Shown here piece after piece: positions 39,983-48,935 of a stretch of DNA of 64,000 nt. A program made the translations under genes and the position numbers. The notes below the pieces were generated by a model. It was not told the origin of the DNA. It was given only the letters and a program-made list of their open reading frames with translations, and ran no database searches. The stretch's first letter is position 1, and each line of letters starts with the position of its first letter. The stretch is from Streptomyces sp. CB02366 (lineage in GTDB: Bacteria > Actinomycetota > Actinomycetes > Streptomycetales > Streptomycetaceae). The stretch covers positions 317,970 to 381,969 of the forward strand of contig NZ_LIVT01000004.1 in the NCBI RefSeq assembly GCF_001905905.1, read 5' to 3'.

Positions 39983-41161
39983 GTGACCACGGCCCAGCCC
40001 CTGGACGTACAGCCGACACCCCTCGCGCTGCTGCTGCTCGGCCGAGAGGCCGACCCGAGGAGCGAGCGCGGCGTCGACTGCCCCGGGGACCTCCCCTCCC
40101 CGTCCGACCCGGACCTGGTGGCGCGCGCCCGCGCCGCGAAGGAGAGGCTCGGGGACAAGGTGTTCGTCCTCGGCCACCACTACCAGCGCGACGAGGTCAT
40201 CCAGTTCGCGGACGTCACCGGCGACTCGTTCAAGCTGGCCCGGGACGCGGCGGCCCGCCCGGAGGCGGAGTACATCGTCTTCTGCGGGGTGCACTTCATG
40301 GCCGAGTCCGCCGACATCCTCACCACGGACGACCAGGCGGTCGTGCTGCCCGACCTGGCGGCCGGCTGCTCGATGGCCGACATGGCCACCGCCGAGCAGG
40401 TCGCCGAGTGCTGGGACGTACTGACCGACGCCGGGGTCGCCGACCGGGTGGTGCCCGTCTCGTACATGAACTCCTCCGCGGACATCAAGGCCTTCACCGG
40501 CCGGCACGGCGGCACGATCTGCACCTCGTCGAACGCGAAGCGGGCCCTGGAGTGGGCCTTCGAGCAGGGCGAGAAGATCCTCTTCCTCCCCGACCAGCAC
40601 CTGGGCCGCAACACGGCCGTGCGGGACATGGGGATGAGCCTCGAGGACTGCGTCGTCTACAACCCGCACAAGCCGAACGGCGGCCTCACCGCCGACCGGC
40701 TGCGGGACGCGAAGATGATCCTGTGGCGCGGGCACTGCTCGGTCCACGGCCGTTTCTCGGTCGAGTCGGTCGAGGACGTCCGGGCCCGCATCCCCGGCGT
40801 CAACGTGCTGGTGCACCCGGAGTGCAAGCACGAGGTCGTCGCCGCCGCGGACTACGTGGGCTCGACTGAGTACATCATCAAGGCGCTGGAGGCGGCCCCG
40901 CGCGGCTCGAAGTGGGCCATCGGCACGGAGCTGAACCTGGTCCGCCGCCTGGCCGACCGTTTCGCCGACGAGGACAAGGAGGTCGTCTTCCTCGACAAGA
41001 CGGTCTGCTTCTGCTCGACGATGAACCGCATCGACCTGCCGCACCTGGTCTGGACGCTGGAGTCCCTGGCCGACGGCAAGCTCGTCAACCGGATCGAGGT
41101 CGACCCGGAGACGGAGAAGTACGCGAAGCTCGCGCTGGAGCGGATGCTGGCTCTGCCGTAG
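39983..41161 (+). CDS. nadA: quinolinate synthase A
   Basis: 392 aa from GTG 39983 (MTTAQPLD), which has AAAGGG nine bases upstream; the in-frame GTG at 39974 is closer than usual to the same site. The three [4Fe-4S] Cys are in YIVFCGVHFM, HPECKHEVV and VCFCSTMNRI; GHHYQRDEVIQFADVTGDSFKLARDA and SYMNSSADIKAF are quinolinate synthase signatures. It condenses iminoaspartate and dihydroxyacetone phosphate to quinolinate in NAD synthesis. No nadB or nadC is adjacent in the window. Confidence 0.94.
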   Translation: MTTAQPLDVQPTPLALLLLGREADPRSERGVDCPGDLPSPSDPDLVARARAAKERLGDKVFVLGHHYQRDEVIQFADVTGDSFKLARDAAARPEAEYIVFCGVHFMAESADILTTDDQAVVLPDLAAGCSMADMATAEQVAECWDVLTDAGVADRVVPVSYMNSSADIKAFTGRHGGTICTSSNAKRALEWAFEQGEKILFLPDQHLGRNTAVRDMGMSLEDCVVYNPHKPNGGLTADRLRDAKMILWRGHCSVHGRFSVESVEDVRARIPGVNVLVHPECKHEVVAAADYVGSTEYIIKALEAAPRGSKWAIGTELNLVRRLADRFADEDKEVVFLDKTVCFCSTMNRIDLPHLVWTLESLADGKLVNRIEVDPETEKYAKLALERMLALP

Positions 41162-41307
41162 CGTCCGGCCGCTCCCGGAAACCGCCCGGAAGCCCCGGTG
41201 CGCCGCAGGCCGGCGTGCCGGGGCTTCCGCGTGCGGGCCCGGGCCTTCCCGGCCGGGCCGGTTCCCCGCGCCGGTGGGAGCGTGTTCGCCGCCCCGGCCG
41301 GGAACCC

Positions 41308-41351
41308 CGAAGGGGCCTGTCCCGCGCGAGCGCGTGGAACAGGCCCCTTCG
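41308..41351. terminator. bidirectional terminator between nadA and the RND permease
   Basis: 13-bp stem (41308-41320 with 41339-41351) plus inner GC pairing between convergent genes. Confidence 0.65.
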
Positions 41352-41361
41352 AGCGGTCGGG

Positions 41362-44300
41362 TCAGGCCTTCGCGGGCTCGGCCTCGCGGGCCTCCTCGGG
41401 CGGGTTCTGCGCCGTCGGGCCCTCCTCGACCGCGCGCTTGGCGGCCTTCTTCTCGGCGCGGCGCTCCTTGCGGAGCTCGACCATCGCGTACAGCGTCGGC
41501 ACGAGCAGCAGGGTCAGCAGCGTGGAGCTGATCAGACCGCCGATCACCACGACGCCCAGCGGCTGCGAGATGAAGCCGCCCTCGCCGGTGACGCCGAGCG
41601 CCATCGGGAGCAGGGCGAAGATGGTCGCCAGCGCCGTCATCAGGATCGGCCGGAAGCGGTGGCGGCCGCCCTCGACGACCGCTTCGACGATGCCGAGGCC
41701 CTGGGCGCGGTACTGGTTGATCAGGTCGATCAGCACGATCGCGTTGGTGACCACGATGCCGATGAGCATCAGCATGCCGATCATCGCCGGGACGCCCAGC
41801 GGGGTGCCGGTGACGAGCAGCAGGGCCAGCGCCCCGGTCGCCGCGAACGGGACGGAGACCAGCAGGATCAGCGGCTGGACGAGCGACCGGAAGGTGGCCA
41901 CCAGCAGCATGAAGACGATGGCGATGGCGGCCAGCATCGCGAGCCCGAGCTGGGCGAACGCCTCGTCCTGGTCCGCCGTGACGCCGCCGATGGTGGCGGT
42001 GGCGCCCTCGGGGAGGTCCAGCGCGTCGAGCTTCTCGGCGAGCTCGGTGCTGACCGCGCCCGTGTTGTCGCCGACCGGCTTGGCGGTGATCGTCGCCGAA
42101 CGCTGGCCGTCGATGCGGGTCATGGAGACCGGACCGGGGACGATCTTCACGTCGGCGATGTCGCCGAGCTCGACCGGGCCCAGCGGCAGGGCCTTCAGCT
42201 CGGCCAGGGTGGCGGCCGGCTTCGCGGAGCGGATGACGATGTCGCGTTCGGTCTCGTCGAGCGTCGCGGAGCCGGCGGGCGTGCCCCGTACGGCTCCGGC
42301 GACGATCCCGCCGAGGGCGGCGGAGTCGAACCCGGCGGCGGCCGCCTTGTCGTTGGCGGTGACCGAGATGCGCGGGACGCTCTGCGCCAGGTCGCTCTGG
42401 ACGTCGGTGACGTCCTCGATGGTGGCGACCTCGGTGCGGACGGCCTCGGCCGCCTTCTTCAGGACGTCCCCGTCGGCGGCCTTGACCACGACGCTCAGGT
42501 CCTGGGAGCCGAAGCCGTCGCCCGCGGCGATGGTGGTGTCGCCGATGCCGTCGAGCTTGCCGAGGGCCTCGTCGATGCGGTCCTGGGCGTCCTCGGAGTC
42601 CGCGGCGTCCTTCAGGGTGACCTGGTAGGACGCCTGGTTGGAGCCGGTGCCGCCGCCGAAGGCGGCCATGAAGCCGGAGGAGCCGACGGTGACCTGGTAG
42701 TCCTTGACGCCCTTGTCCTCGCCGAGGACCTTCTCGATCTTGCGGGCGGACTCGTCGGCGGCTTCCAGGCTGGTGCCGGGGGCCAGCTCCTGCTTGACGG
42801 TGAGGACCTCCTGCTCGCCGGCGTCGAAGAAGTTCGTCTTCAGCAGCGGGACCATGCCGAAGGTCCCGAGCAGGACGGCGACGGCGATGACGATGCTGGT
42901 GATCCGGCGGCGGGTGGCGAAGCGGAGGATCGGGACGTAGATCCGCTGGAGCCGGCTGGCCGCCTCCTTCTCCTCCGCGAGGCGGCGCGCTTCCGCCGCG
43001 TCCTCGGGGGTGCCCTTCGGCGGGCGCAGGAACCAGTACGACAGGACCGGCACCACGGTGAGCGAGACCACCAGCGAGGCGAGCAGCGCGGCGGTGACGG
43101 TCAGCGAGAACGAGCCGAACAGCTGGCCGACCATGCCGCCGACCAGACCGATGGGCAGGAAGACGGCGACGGTGGTGAGGGTGGCGGAGGTGACCGCCCC
43201 GGCGACCTCCTTGACCGCGGTGGTGATCGCCGCGTGGCGCTCCTCGCCGTAGCCGAGATGGCGCTTGATGTTCTCCAGGACCACGATCGAGTCGTCGACG
43301 ACCCGGCCGATGGCGATGGTGAGCGCGCCGAGCGTGAGCATGTTGAGCGACAGGTCGCGGGTCCAGAGCACGATCAGCGCGAGGACGACCGAGAGCGGGA
43401 TGGAGACCGCGGTGACCAGCGTCGAGCGGATCGACGCGAGGAAGACCAGGATCACGACGACCGCGAAGACCAGCCCGAGCGCGCCCTCCGTGGTCAGGCC
43501 CGAGATCGACTTGGAGACGGCGGGGCCCTGGTCGGAGACGACCGTCAGCTCGGCGCCGCGGCCGAGGTCCTCACGGAGGCCGGGCAGCTTCTCCTGGACG
43601 GCGTCCGAGATGGCGACGGCGCTGCCGTCCTTGTCCATCGTCGCCATCACGGCGAGGCTCGGCTTGCCGTTGGTGCGGGTGATGGAGACCGCCGTGGACG
43701 GCTCCTGCCTCACCTCGGCCACGTCGCCGAGGCGCACCGGCTTCGCCGGCCGGTCCGAGGGGCCCGCCGGGTTCCCGGCGACGACCTGGAGGTCCTCGAT
43801 CTGCCGCAGCGAGGTGTAGGCGCCGCCGACCTGGATGGTGCGGTTCTTGCCGGACTCGGAGAAGGAACCGGCCGGGACGGTGGCGCCGCCCGACTGGAGG
43901 GCCTGGGCGAGCGTGCCCGTGTCCAGGCCGGCGGCGGCGAGCTTCCCGGCGTCGGGGACGACGGAGACCTGGAGGTCCCGCACGCCGTCGACGGTCACCT
44001 GGCCGACGCCTTCGATGTCCTGGAGGGCGGGGACGACCGTGCGGTCGAGCCGGTCGGCCAGGACCTGCTGGTCCTCGTCGGAGGTGACGGCGAGGACCAC
44101 GGTCGGGATGTCGTCCGTGGAGCCCGCGATCACCTGCGGGTCGACGTCGGCGGGCAGTTGGGCGCGGGCCCGGTTCACCGCCTGCTGGATGTCCGCGACG
44201 AGCTGCTTGACGCCCTCGTCGCCGAAGTCGAAGGTGGCCATGACGAGGGCGGTGCCCTCGCTGGCGGTGGAGGTGACGCCCTCGACGCCGTCGACGGCCT

Positions 44301-44517
44301 TGAGGGAGTTCTCCAGGGGCTCGACGACCTGCTTCTCGACCACGTCGGGGGACGCACCCTGGTAGGGCGCCAGCACCGTGACCATCGGCAGTTCGATGGT
44401 GGGCAGCAGCTGCTGCTTGAGCTGCGGGATCGCTATCGCGCCGAAGACCAGCGCGACGATCGAGATCAGCCCGATCAGGGCCCTTTGCGCGAGGCTGAAT
44501 CTGGACAGCCAGGACAT
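41362..44517 (-). CDS. RND efflux permease, HAE1/AcrB-like
   Basis: 1051 aa, full RND length with two repeats, each with a large extracellular loop and six membrane segments. First segment RALIGLISIVALVFGAIAIPQLKQQLLPTIELPMVTVLAPYQGASPDVVEKQVVEPLENSLKAVDGVEGVTSTA is a typical HAE1 start. TM4 region reads LNMLTLGALTIAIGRVVDDSIVVLENIKRHL, with the pair of Asp residues used for proton coupling; VFGFLVATIRSTL-like and VTNAIVLIDLINQYRAQG segments lie in TM10-12. Unlike Gram-negative pumps, no membrane fusion protein or outer-membrane channel is nearby. A two-component operon lies directly upstream on the same strand, 181 bp away. Substrate unknown. Confidence 0.9.
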   Translation of the reverse strand: MSWLSRFSLAQRALIGLISIVALVFGAIAIPQLKQQLLPTIELPMVTVLAPYQGASPDVVEKQVVEPLENSLKAVDGVEGVTSTASEGTALVMATFDFGDEGVKQLVADIQQAVNRARAQLPADVDPQVIAGSTDDIPTVVLAVTSDEDQQVLADRLDRTVVPALQDIEGVGQVTVDGVRDLQVSVVPDAGKLAAAGLDTGTLAQALQSGGATVPAGSFSESGKNRTIQVGGAYTSLRQIEDLQVVAGNPAGPSDRPAKPVRLGDVAEVRQEPSTAVSITRTNGKPSLAVMATMDKDGSAVAISDAVQEKLPGLREDLGRGAELTVVSDQGPAVSKSISGLTTEGALGLVFAVVVILVFLASIRSTLVTAVSIPLSVVLALIVLWTRDLSLNMLTLGALTIAIGRVVDDSIVVLENIKRHLGYGEERHAAITTAVKEVAGAVTSATLTTVAVFLPIGLVGGMVGQLFGSFSLTVTAALLASLVVSLTVVPVLSYWFLRPPKGTPEDAAEARRLAEEKEAASRLQRIYVPILRFATRRRITSIVIAVAVLLGTFGMVPLLKTNFFDAGEQEVLTVKQELAPGTSLEAADESARKIEKVLGEDKGVKDYQVTVGSSGFMAAFGGGTGSNQASYQVTLKDAADSEDAQDRIDEALGKLDGIGDTTIAAGDGFGSQDLSVVVKAADGDVLKKAAEAVRTEVATIEDVTDVQSDLAQSVPRISVTANDKAAAAGFDSAALGGIVAGAVRGTPAGSATLDETERDIVIRSAKPAATLAELKALPLGPVELGDIADVKIVPGPVSMTRIDGQRSATITAKPVGDNTGAVSTELAEKLDALDLPEGATATIGGVTADQDEAFAQLGLAMLAAIAIVFMLLVATFRSLVQPLILLVSVPFAATGALALLLVTGTPLGVPAMIGMLMLIGIVVTNAIVLIDLINQYRAQGLGIVEAVVEGGRHRFRPILMTALATIFALLPMALGVTGEGGFISQPLGVVVIGGLISSTLLTLLLVPTLYAMVELRKERRAEKKAAKRAVEEGPTAQNPPEEAREAEPAKA

Positions 44518-44698
44518 GGGTGGGTCTCTCTTCTGTGGCGTACGCGGCAGGGGCGCGGAAGGGAGGACGTCAGGGCCCGTCCCTCCAGCCCAGTCCTACG
44601 ATCGCCGCTCCCCGCAGCCGATACGTCGCCCCCCGGGCTGCTTTCTCACGCCGCGCATACCGCAGCTGGAGTACACCGCCGTACCCCGGGCCCGCCGG

Positions 44699-45454
44699 TC
44701 AGTCGGCCCGCGGACGCACCAGGCCCGATTCGTAGGCGATGACCACCAATTGGGCCCGGTCCCGGGCGCCCAGCTTCGCCATGGCCCGGTTCACGTGGGT
44801 CTTGACGGTGAGCGGGCTGACCGCCAGCCGCTCGCCGATCCGGTCGTTGGAGTGGCCGCCGGCGACCAGGACCAGTACCTCGCGTTCGCGGCCGGTGAGC
44901 GCCGCCAGCCGTGGTGCGTACTCCGAGCTGTCCGGCCCCTCCGCCGGACCGCTGCCGCCCTGGGCCAGGAAGGTGGCGATGAGCCCCTTGGTCGCCGCCG
45001 GGGAGAGCAGCGCCTCGCCGGCCGCGGCGATCCGGATCGCGTTGAGCAGTTCCTCCGGCTCCGCGCCCTTGCCGAGGAAGCCGGAGGCCCCGGCGCGCAG
45101 GGACTGGACCACGTACTCGTCGACCTCGAACGTGGTGAGCATGACCACCCGCACCGCGGCCAGCTCGGGGTCGGCGCTGATCATGCGGGTGGCGGCCAGC
45201 CCGTCCGTGCCCGGCATCCGGATGTCCATGAGCACCACGTCGGCGCGCTCGGCCCGGGCCAGCTCGACGGCCCGGGCCCCGTCGGCGGCCTCGCCGACCA
45301 CCGTCATGTCCGGCTCGGAGTCCACCAGCACCCGGAACGCGCTGCGCAGGAGCGCCTGGTCGTCGGCGAGCAGGACCCGGATCGGCGCCTCCCGGACGCC
45401 GGAGGCCGGAGCGGGCGTCGGTATCGGCGTCGGCGTCGGCGTCGGTTGGGTCAT
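44699..45454 (-). CDS. response regulator, NarL/LuxR family
   Basis: 251 aa. An unusual N-terminus of Thr-Pro repeats (MTQPTPTPTPIPTPAPASG) precedes the receiver domain IRVLLADDQALLRSAFRVLVD, with phosphoacceptor Asp in DVVLMDIRMPGTDG and switch Lys in LGKGAEPEELLNAI. LuxR helix-turn-helix LTGREREVLVLVAGGHSNDRIGERLAVSPLTVKTHVNRAMAKLG at the end. Overlaps the kinase gene by 4 bp. The 5' codons are a CGGCGT-type microsatellite, so its length may vary between strains. Likely regulates the downstream RND gene. Confidence 0.88.
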   Translation of the reverse strand: MTQPTPTPTPIPTPAPASGVREAPIRVLLADDQALLRSAFRVLVDSEPDMTVVGEAADGARAVELARAERADVVLMDIRMPGTDGLAATRMISADPELAAVRVVMLTTFEVDEYVVQSLRAGASGFLGKGAEPEELLNAIRIAAAGEALLSPAATKGLIATFLAQGGSGPAEGPDSSEYAPRLAALTGREREVLVLVAGGHSNDRIGERLAVSPLTVKTHVNRAMAKLGARDRAQLVVIAYESGLVRPRAD

Positions 45455-46752
45455 CGGCGGATCCCCGTCCCGCCCGCCGTGCCCGGCCGCTCCGGTTCTC
45501 CCGTGCGGGCTTCGACCGGAAGGATCGCATGGACCCGGAACCCGCCGCCGTACCGAGGCCCCGCGGTGAGGGCCCCGCCGAGGGCGGTGACGCGTTCGCG
45601 CATGCCGAGCAGCCCGTGGCCGCCGCTCTCCGGTCCGTCGCCGTCAGCCGCGGCGCCCCCGGCCGGCCCGGCCCCGGGCCGGCGGCCCGCGCTTCCCCGG
45701 CCGTCGTCGAGCACGGTGACCTCCACGGTGGCCCCGACCCGCACCACGCTCACCTCGGCCCGGGCCCCCGTCCCGGCGTGCTTGCGCACGTTGGTCAGGG
45801 CCTCCTGGATGACCCGGTAGGCGGCGAGGTCGACGGCGGCGGGCAGCCGGTCGCGGTCGGCGCAGGCCACCTCGACGGGAAGGCCGGCGTTGCGGAAGGT
45901 GGCGACCAGTTCGCCGAGCACGGCGAGGCCGGGGGCCGGCTCGGTGGGGGCCGCGGGGTCGCCCTGCTGGCGCAGGAGCCCGACCGTGACCCGGAGTTCG
46001 TTGAGCGCGGAGCGGCTGGCGTCGCGTACGTGGGCGAGCGCTTCCTTGGCCTGGTCCGGTCGCTTGTCCATGACGTGGGCGGCGACCCCGGCCTGCACGT
46101 TGACCAGGGCGATGTGGTGGGCGACGACGTCGTGGAGGTCGCGGGCGATCCGCAGCCGCTCCTCGGCGACCCGGCGGCGGGCCTCCTCCTCCCGGGTGCG
46201 CTCGGCCCGCTCGGCGCGTTCCCGGATGGCGTCGATGAAGGCGCGCCTGCTGCGTACGGCGTCCCCGGCGGCCCCGGCCAGACCGGTCCAGGCGAAGACG
46301 CCGAAGTTCTCCTGGCTGTACCAGGGGGTCGAGCCGAAGACCATCGCGGTGGCCGTGACCGCCACCGTGGTGAGCAGCCCGACCCGCCAGGTGGTGGGGC
46401 GGTCGGTGCGCGAGGCGACGGTGTAGAGGGCGATGACCGTGCTCATGACGACCGGGGCGGGCGGCTCCATCAGCACGTACTCGGCGATGGTGAGCGTGCC
46501 GGTGGCGGCGAGGACCTGCACCGGCCGCCGGCGTCGCAGAACCAGGGCGACAGCGCCGAGCACCATGAGGAACACGCTGAACAGCCCGGGGGTGCGGGCG
46601 CCGAAGGTCGGCCCGTGTCCGGCGCCCGGGTCGGCGAACGACCCGCAGATCATCGAGACGAGCGCGCCCAGCGCGACGGCCGCGTCGAACGCGAGCGGGT
46701 GGTCCCGGAGCCAGCGGCGGGCGCGCGCGAAACCGGACGAGAGGGTGGTCAC
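45451..46752 (-). CDS. sensor histidine kinase, NarL-partner type
   Basis: 433 aa. Five or so N-terminal membrane segments (FDAAVALGALVSMICGSF, LFSVFLMVLGAVALVLRR, VMSTVIALYTVA). HisKA_3 motif RIARDLHDVVAHHIALVNVQAGVAAHVMDKRPDQAKEAL (His near residue 213). ATPase domain with YRVIQEALTNVRKHAG and VTVLDDGRGSAGR. Cytoplasmic C-terminus has a Gly/Ala-rich loop (GAGPAGGAAADGDGPESGGHG). GTG start. Operon with the response regulator. Signal unknown; a membrane-embedded sensor without an external domain. Confidence 0.88.
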   Translation of the reverse strand: MTTLSSGFARARRWLRDHPLAFDAAVALGALVSMICGSFADPGAGHGPTFGARTPGLFSVFLMVLGAVALVLRRRRPVQVLAATGTLTIAEYVLMEPPAPVVMSTVIALYTVASRTDRPTTWRVGLLTTVAVTATAMVFGSTPWYSQENFGVFAWTGLAGAAGDAVRSRRAFIDAIRERAERAERTREEEARRRVAEERLRIARDLHDVVAHHIALVNVQAGVAAHVMDKRPDQAKEALAHVRDASRSALNELRVTVGLLRQQGDPAAPTEPAPGLAVLGELVATFRNAGLPVEVACADRDRLPAAVDLAAYRVIQEALTNVRKHAGTGARAEVSVVRVGATVEVTVLDDGRGSAGRRPGAGPAGGAAADGDGPESGGHGLLGMRERVTALGGALTAGPRYGGGFRVHAILPVEARTGEPERPGTAGGTGIRR

Positions 46753-46815
46753 GACCGGCTACGGTACGCGGCCGCCCCGCGGAGCCGTACGCCTTCCCGG
46801 GAAACGGCCCCCGGC

Positions 46816-46841
46816 TCTCCCGGGAGGAAGCTCCCGGGAGA
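46816..46841 (-). terminator. hairpin after pspA-pspAA
   Basis: Perfect 10-bp stem TCTCCCGGGA (46816-46825 with 46832-46841), about 100 bp past the pspAA stop on the minus strand. Confidence 0.5.
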
Positions 46842-46943
46842 AGCGCCGCTGCCCCGCGTCCGGCGGACCGGGCACGGGGCAGGACGTACGGGGGGGGTGC
46901 CGGTGCGGCCGTCCACGGGCCCGCCGGGCGGGCGCATGGGGGC

Positions 46944-47222
46944 TCAGTTGGGGATGAGTCCGTCGTCGCCGAGCATGGCGCGTACCTCTTCGAGGGTGGC
47001 GTCGGGCGCCGGCAGGATCAGCTCGGACGGCTCCAGGGATTCGTCCGGGAGCGGGGCGCCGAGCTCGCGCACCTTGTCCAGGAGCGCGTGGAGGGTGGCG
47101 CGGAAGCCGGGTCCGTCGCCGCTCTCCATCTCCTTGAGCAGGACGTCGTCGAGCTCGTTCAGTTCGACGACGTGGCTGTCGGCCAGCTCGACCTGGCCCT
47201 CCCCCATGATCCGTACGATCAT
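46944..47222 (-). CDS. PspA-associated protein PspAA
   Basis: 92 aa. MIVRIMGEGQVELADSHVVELNELDDVLLKEMESGDGPGFRATLHALLDKVRELGAPLPDESLEPSELILPAPDATLEEVRAMLGDDGLIPN is the typical sequence of the PspAA family that travels with PspA in actinobacteria. ATG at 47222 follows GAGGGC. It lies 10 bp after pspA, in the same operon. A modulator of PspA activity is the family role; direct evidence here is only the context. Confidence 0.85.
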   Translation of the reverse strand: MIVRIMGEGQVELADSHVVELNELDDVLLKEMESGDGPGFRATLHALLDKVRELGAPLPDESLEPSELILPAPDATLEEVRAMLGDDGLIPN

Positions 47223-47232
47223 GACGCTGCCC

Positions 47233-48030
47233 TCACTGCTTGTCGAACTTGTGCGGGGACGACTGCTGCGACTGCTGGGCACCGCCCTGGGCGCCGCCTT
47301 CGATGGCCTGCTGCGAGGACGAGGAGCCCCCGGCCAGCTCGGCCTTCATGCGCTGCAGTTCCAGCTCCACGTCGCTGCCGCCGGAGATCCGGTCCAGCTC
47401 GGCGGCGATGTCGTCCTTCGCCGTGCCGGTCGGGTCGTCCAGGGCCCCGGAGGCGAGCAGCTCGTCGATGGCGCCGGCCCGCGCCTGGAGCTGCTGCGTC
47501 TTGTCCTCGGCCCGCTGGATCGCGAGGCCGACGTCGCCCATCTCCTCGGAGATGCCGGAGAACGCCTCGCCGATCCGGGTCTGGGCCTGGGCCGCCGTGT
47601 AGGTGGCCTTGATGGTCTCCTTCTTCGTACGGAAGGCGTCCACCTTGGCCTGGAGGCGCTGCGCCGCGAGGGTGAGCTTCTCCTCCTCGCCCTGGAGCGT
47701 GCTGTGCTGGGTCTCCAGGTCGGTGACCTGCTGCTGGAGGGCTGCGCGCCGCGACAGCGCCTCGCGCGCCAGGTCCTCGCGGCCCAGCGCCAGCGCCTTG
47801 CGGCCCTGGTCCTCCAGCTTGGAGGACTGGCCCTGCAGCTGGTTCAGCTGCAGTTCCAGGCGCTTGCGGGACGTCGCCACATCGGCGACGCCGCGACGCA
47901 CCTTCTGCAGCAGCTCCAGCTGTTTCTGGTACGAGTAGTCGAGGGTCTCGCGCGGGTCTTCGGCCCGGTCAAGGGCCTTGTTCGCCTTCGCGCGGAAGAT
48001 CATTCCCATACGCTTCATGACACCGCTCAT
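47233..48030 (-). CDS. pspA: phage shock protein A / IM30 family (ESCRT-III fold)
   Basis: 265 aa. Long helical hairpin MKRMGMIFRAKANKALDRAEDPRETLDYSYQKQLELLQKVRRGVADVATSRKRLELQLNQLQGQSSKLEDQGRKALALGREDLAREALSRRAALQQQVTDLETQ is typical. The amphipathic first helix would bind membranes; the Gln/Ser/Gly-rich C-terminal tail is disordered. ATG at 48030 (MSGVMKRM) is preferred to the ATG four codons later. Protects membranes under envelope stress. Divergent from the DUF3043 gene. Confidence 0.92.
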   Translation of the reverse strand: MSGVMKRMGMIFRAKANKALDRAEDPRETLDYSYQKQLELLQKVRRGVADVATSRKRLELQLNQLQGQSSKLEDQGRKALALGREDLAREALSRRAALQQQVTDLETQHSTLQGEEEKLTLAAQRLQAKVDAFRTKKETIKATYTAAQAQTRIGEAFSGISEEMGDVGLAIQRAEDKTQQLQARAGAIDELLASGALDDPTGTAKDDIAAELDRISGGSDVELELQRMKAELAGGSSSSQQAIEGGAQGGAQQSQQSSPHKFDKQ

Positions 48031-48335
48031 GGGCTTCGCGCGCCCCCTTCTGACGGACTGAGCTCCGGCACTCCCGATAGAACCCACAGTACGGGCCCTG
48101 CCTCTATTACCGCACTGTTCGGAGGCGGATGTGCTCCTCCCCAAGGACGAGTACGCCGGGGAAACGCTCCCGCCCAAGGTGTAGGCGGGGCCCCGGGACA
48201 CCCGGTGACGGGTGCCGGAACAGGCGGTTAACGCCCGTATCGCCCGGTCGGCGCCCCGACGGGGGCGCCCTCCGTTGCCGGATCGTTTTCGCCCCGGGGC
48301 CGGGCCCGCGCGCCGACCCCGTACCCTTGGGTTTT
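48031..48335. other. divergent intergenic region, pspA / DUF3043
   Basis: 305 bp without a gene. Contains the minus-strand TACTGT near 48093 (possible pspA -10), a CACCCG-GTGA-CGGGTG hairpin (48199-48214) and TACCCT (48321-48326) nine bases before the plus-strand GTG at 48336, a possible leaderless-type -10. No convincing operator was found. Confidence 0.4.
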
Positions 48336-48935
48336 GTGTTCCGTAGCCGCGCCAAGACAGAGAAGGCCCCCACCGACAAGGTGACGGCGGACCTCTCCCA
48401 GCAGCCCCGCGACCCGCAGGCTCCCAAGGGTCGCCCCACCCCCAAGCGCAGTGAGGCCCAGTCGCAGCGCCGTCGTGCCGCTTCCGCCGCGCCGGCGGAC
48501 CGCAAGGCGGCCGTGAAGCGCCAGCGCGAAGCGCGCCGCGCCGACCTCGCCCGCCAGCGCGAGGCGCTCGCCTCGGGCGACGAGCGCTACCTCCCGGTCC
48601 GCGACAAGGGCCCGGTGCGGCGCTTCGTCCGGGACTACGTGGACTCGCGCTTCTGCGTCGCGGAGTGGTTCCTGCCGCTCGCCGTGATCATCCTGGTCCT
48701 CAGCGTGATCCAGGTGCCGAACATGCAGGCCATCGTCATGATGCTCTGGCTCGGGGTGATCGTCCTGATCGTGATCGACTCGATCGGTCTGGGCTTCCGC
48801 CTGAAGAAGCAGCTCCGCGAGCGCTTCCCGGACACCCCGAAGCGCGGCGCCGTGGCGTACGGCCTGATGCGCACGCTCCAGATGCGCCGACTGCGGCTCC
48901 CGAAGCCGCAGGTCAAGCGCGGAGAGCGGCCCTGA
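48336..48935 (+). CDS. DUF3043 membrane protein
   Basis: 199 aa, actinobacterial DUF3043 type. Basic hydrophilic N-terminal half (FRSRAKTEKAPTDKVTADLSQQPRDPQAPKGRPTPKRSEAQSQRRRAASAAPADRKAAVKRQREARRADLARQREALASGDERYLPVRDKGPVRRFVRDYVDSRF). Two membrane segments follow (WFLPLAVIILVLSVIQVPNM, AIVMMLWLGVIVLIVIDSIGLGFRL) and a basic C-terminus MRTLQMRRLRLPKPQVKRGERP. GTG start at 48336. Stop codon overlaps the next gene by 4 bp. Confidence 0.82.
   Translation: MFRSRAKTEKAPTDKVTADLSQQPRDPQAPKGRPTPKRSEAQSQRRRAASAAPADRKAAVKRQREARRADLARQREALASGDERYLPVRDKGPVRRFVRDYVDSRFCVAEWFLPLAVIILVLSVIQVPNMQAIVMMLWLGVIVLIVIDSIGLGFRLKKQLRERFPDTPKRGAVAYGLMRTLQMRRLRLPKPQVKRGERP

Noticed and set aside
40912..44742. Very long plus-strand open frame opposite the RND permease gene
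   Set aside because: Antisense frames stay open in GC-rich DNA; the translation is low-complexity (Gly/Arg/Asp-rich) and the minus-strand RND protein is unmistakable.
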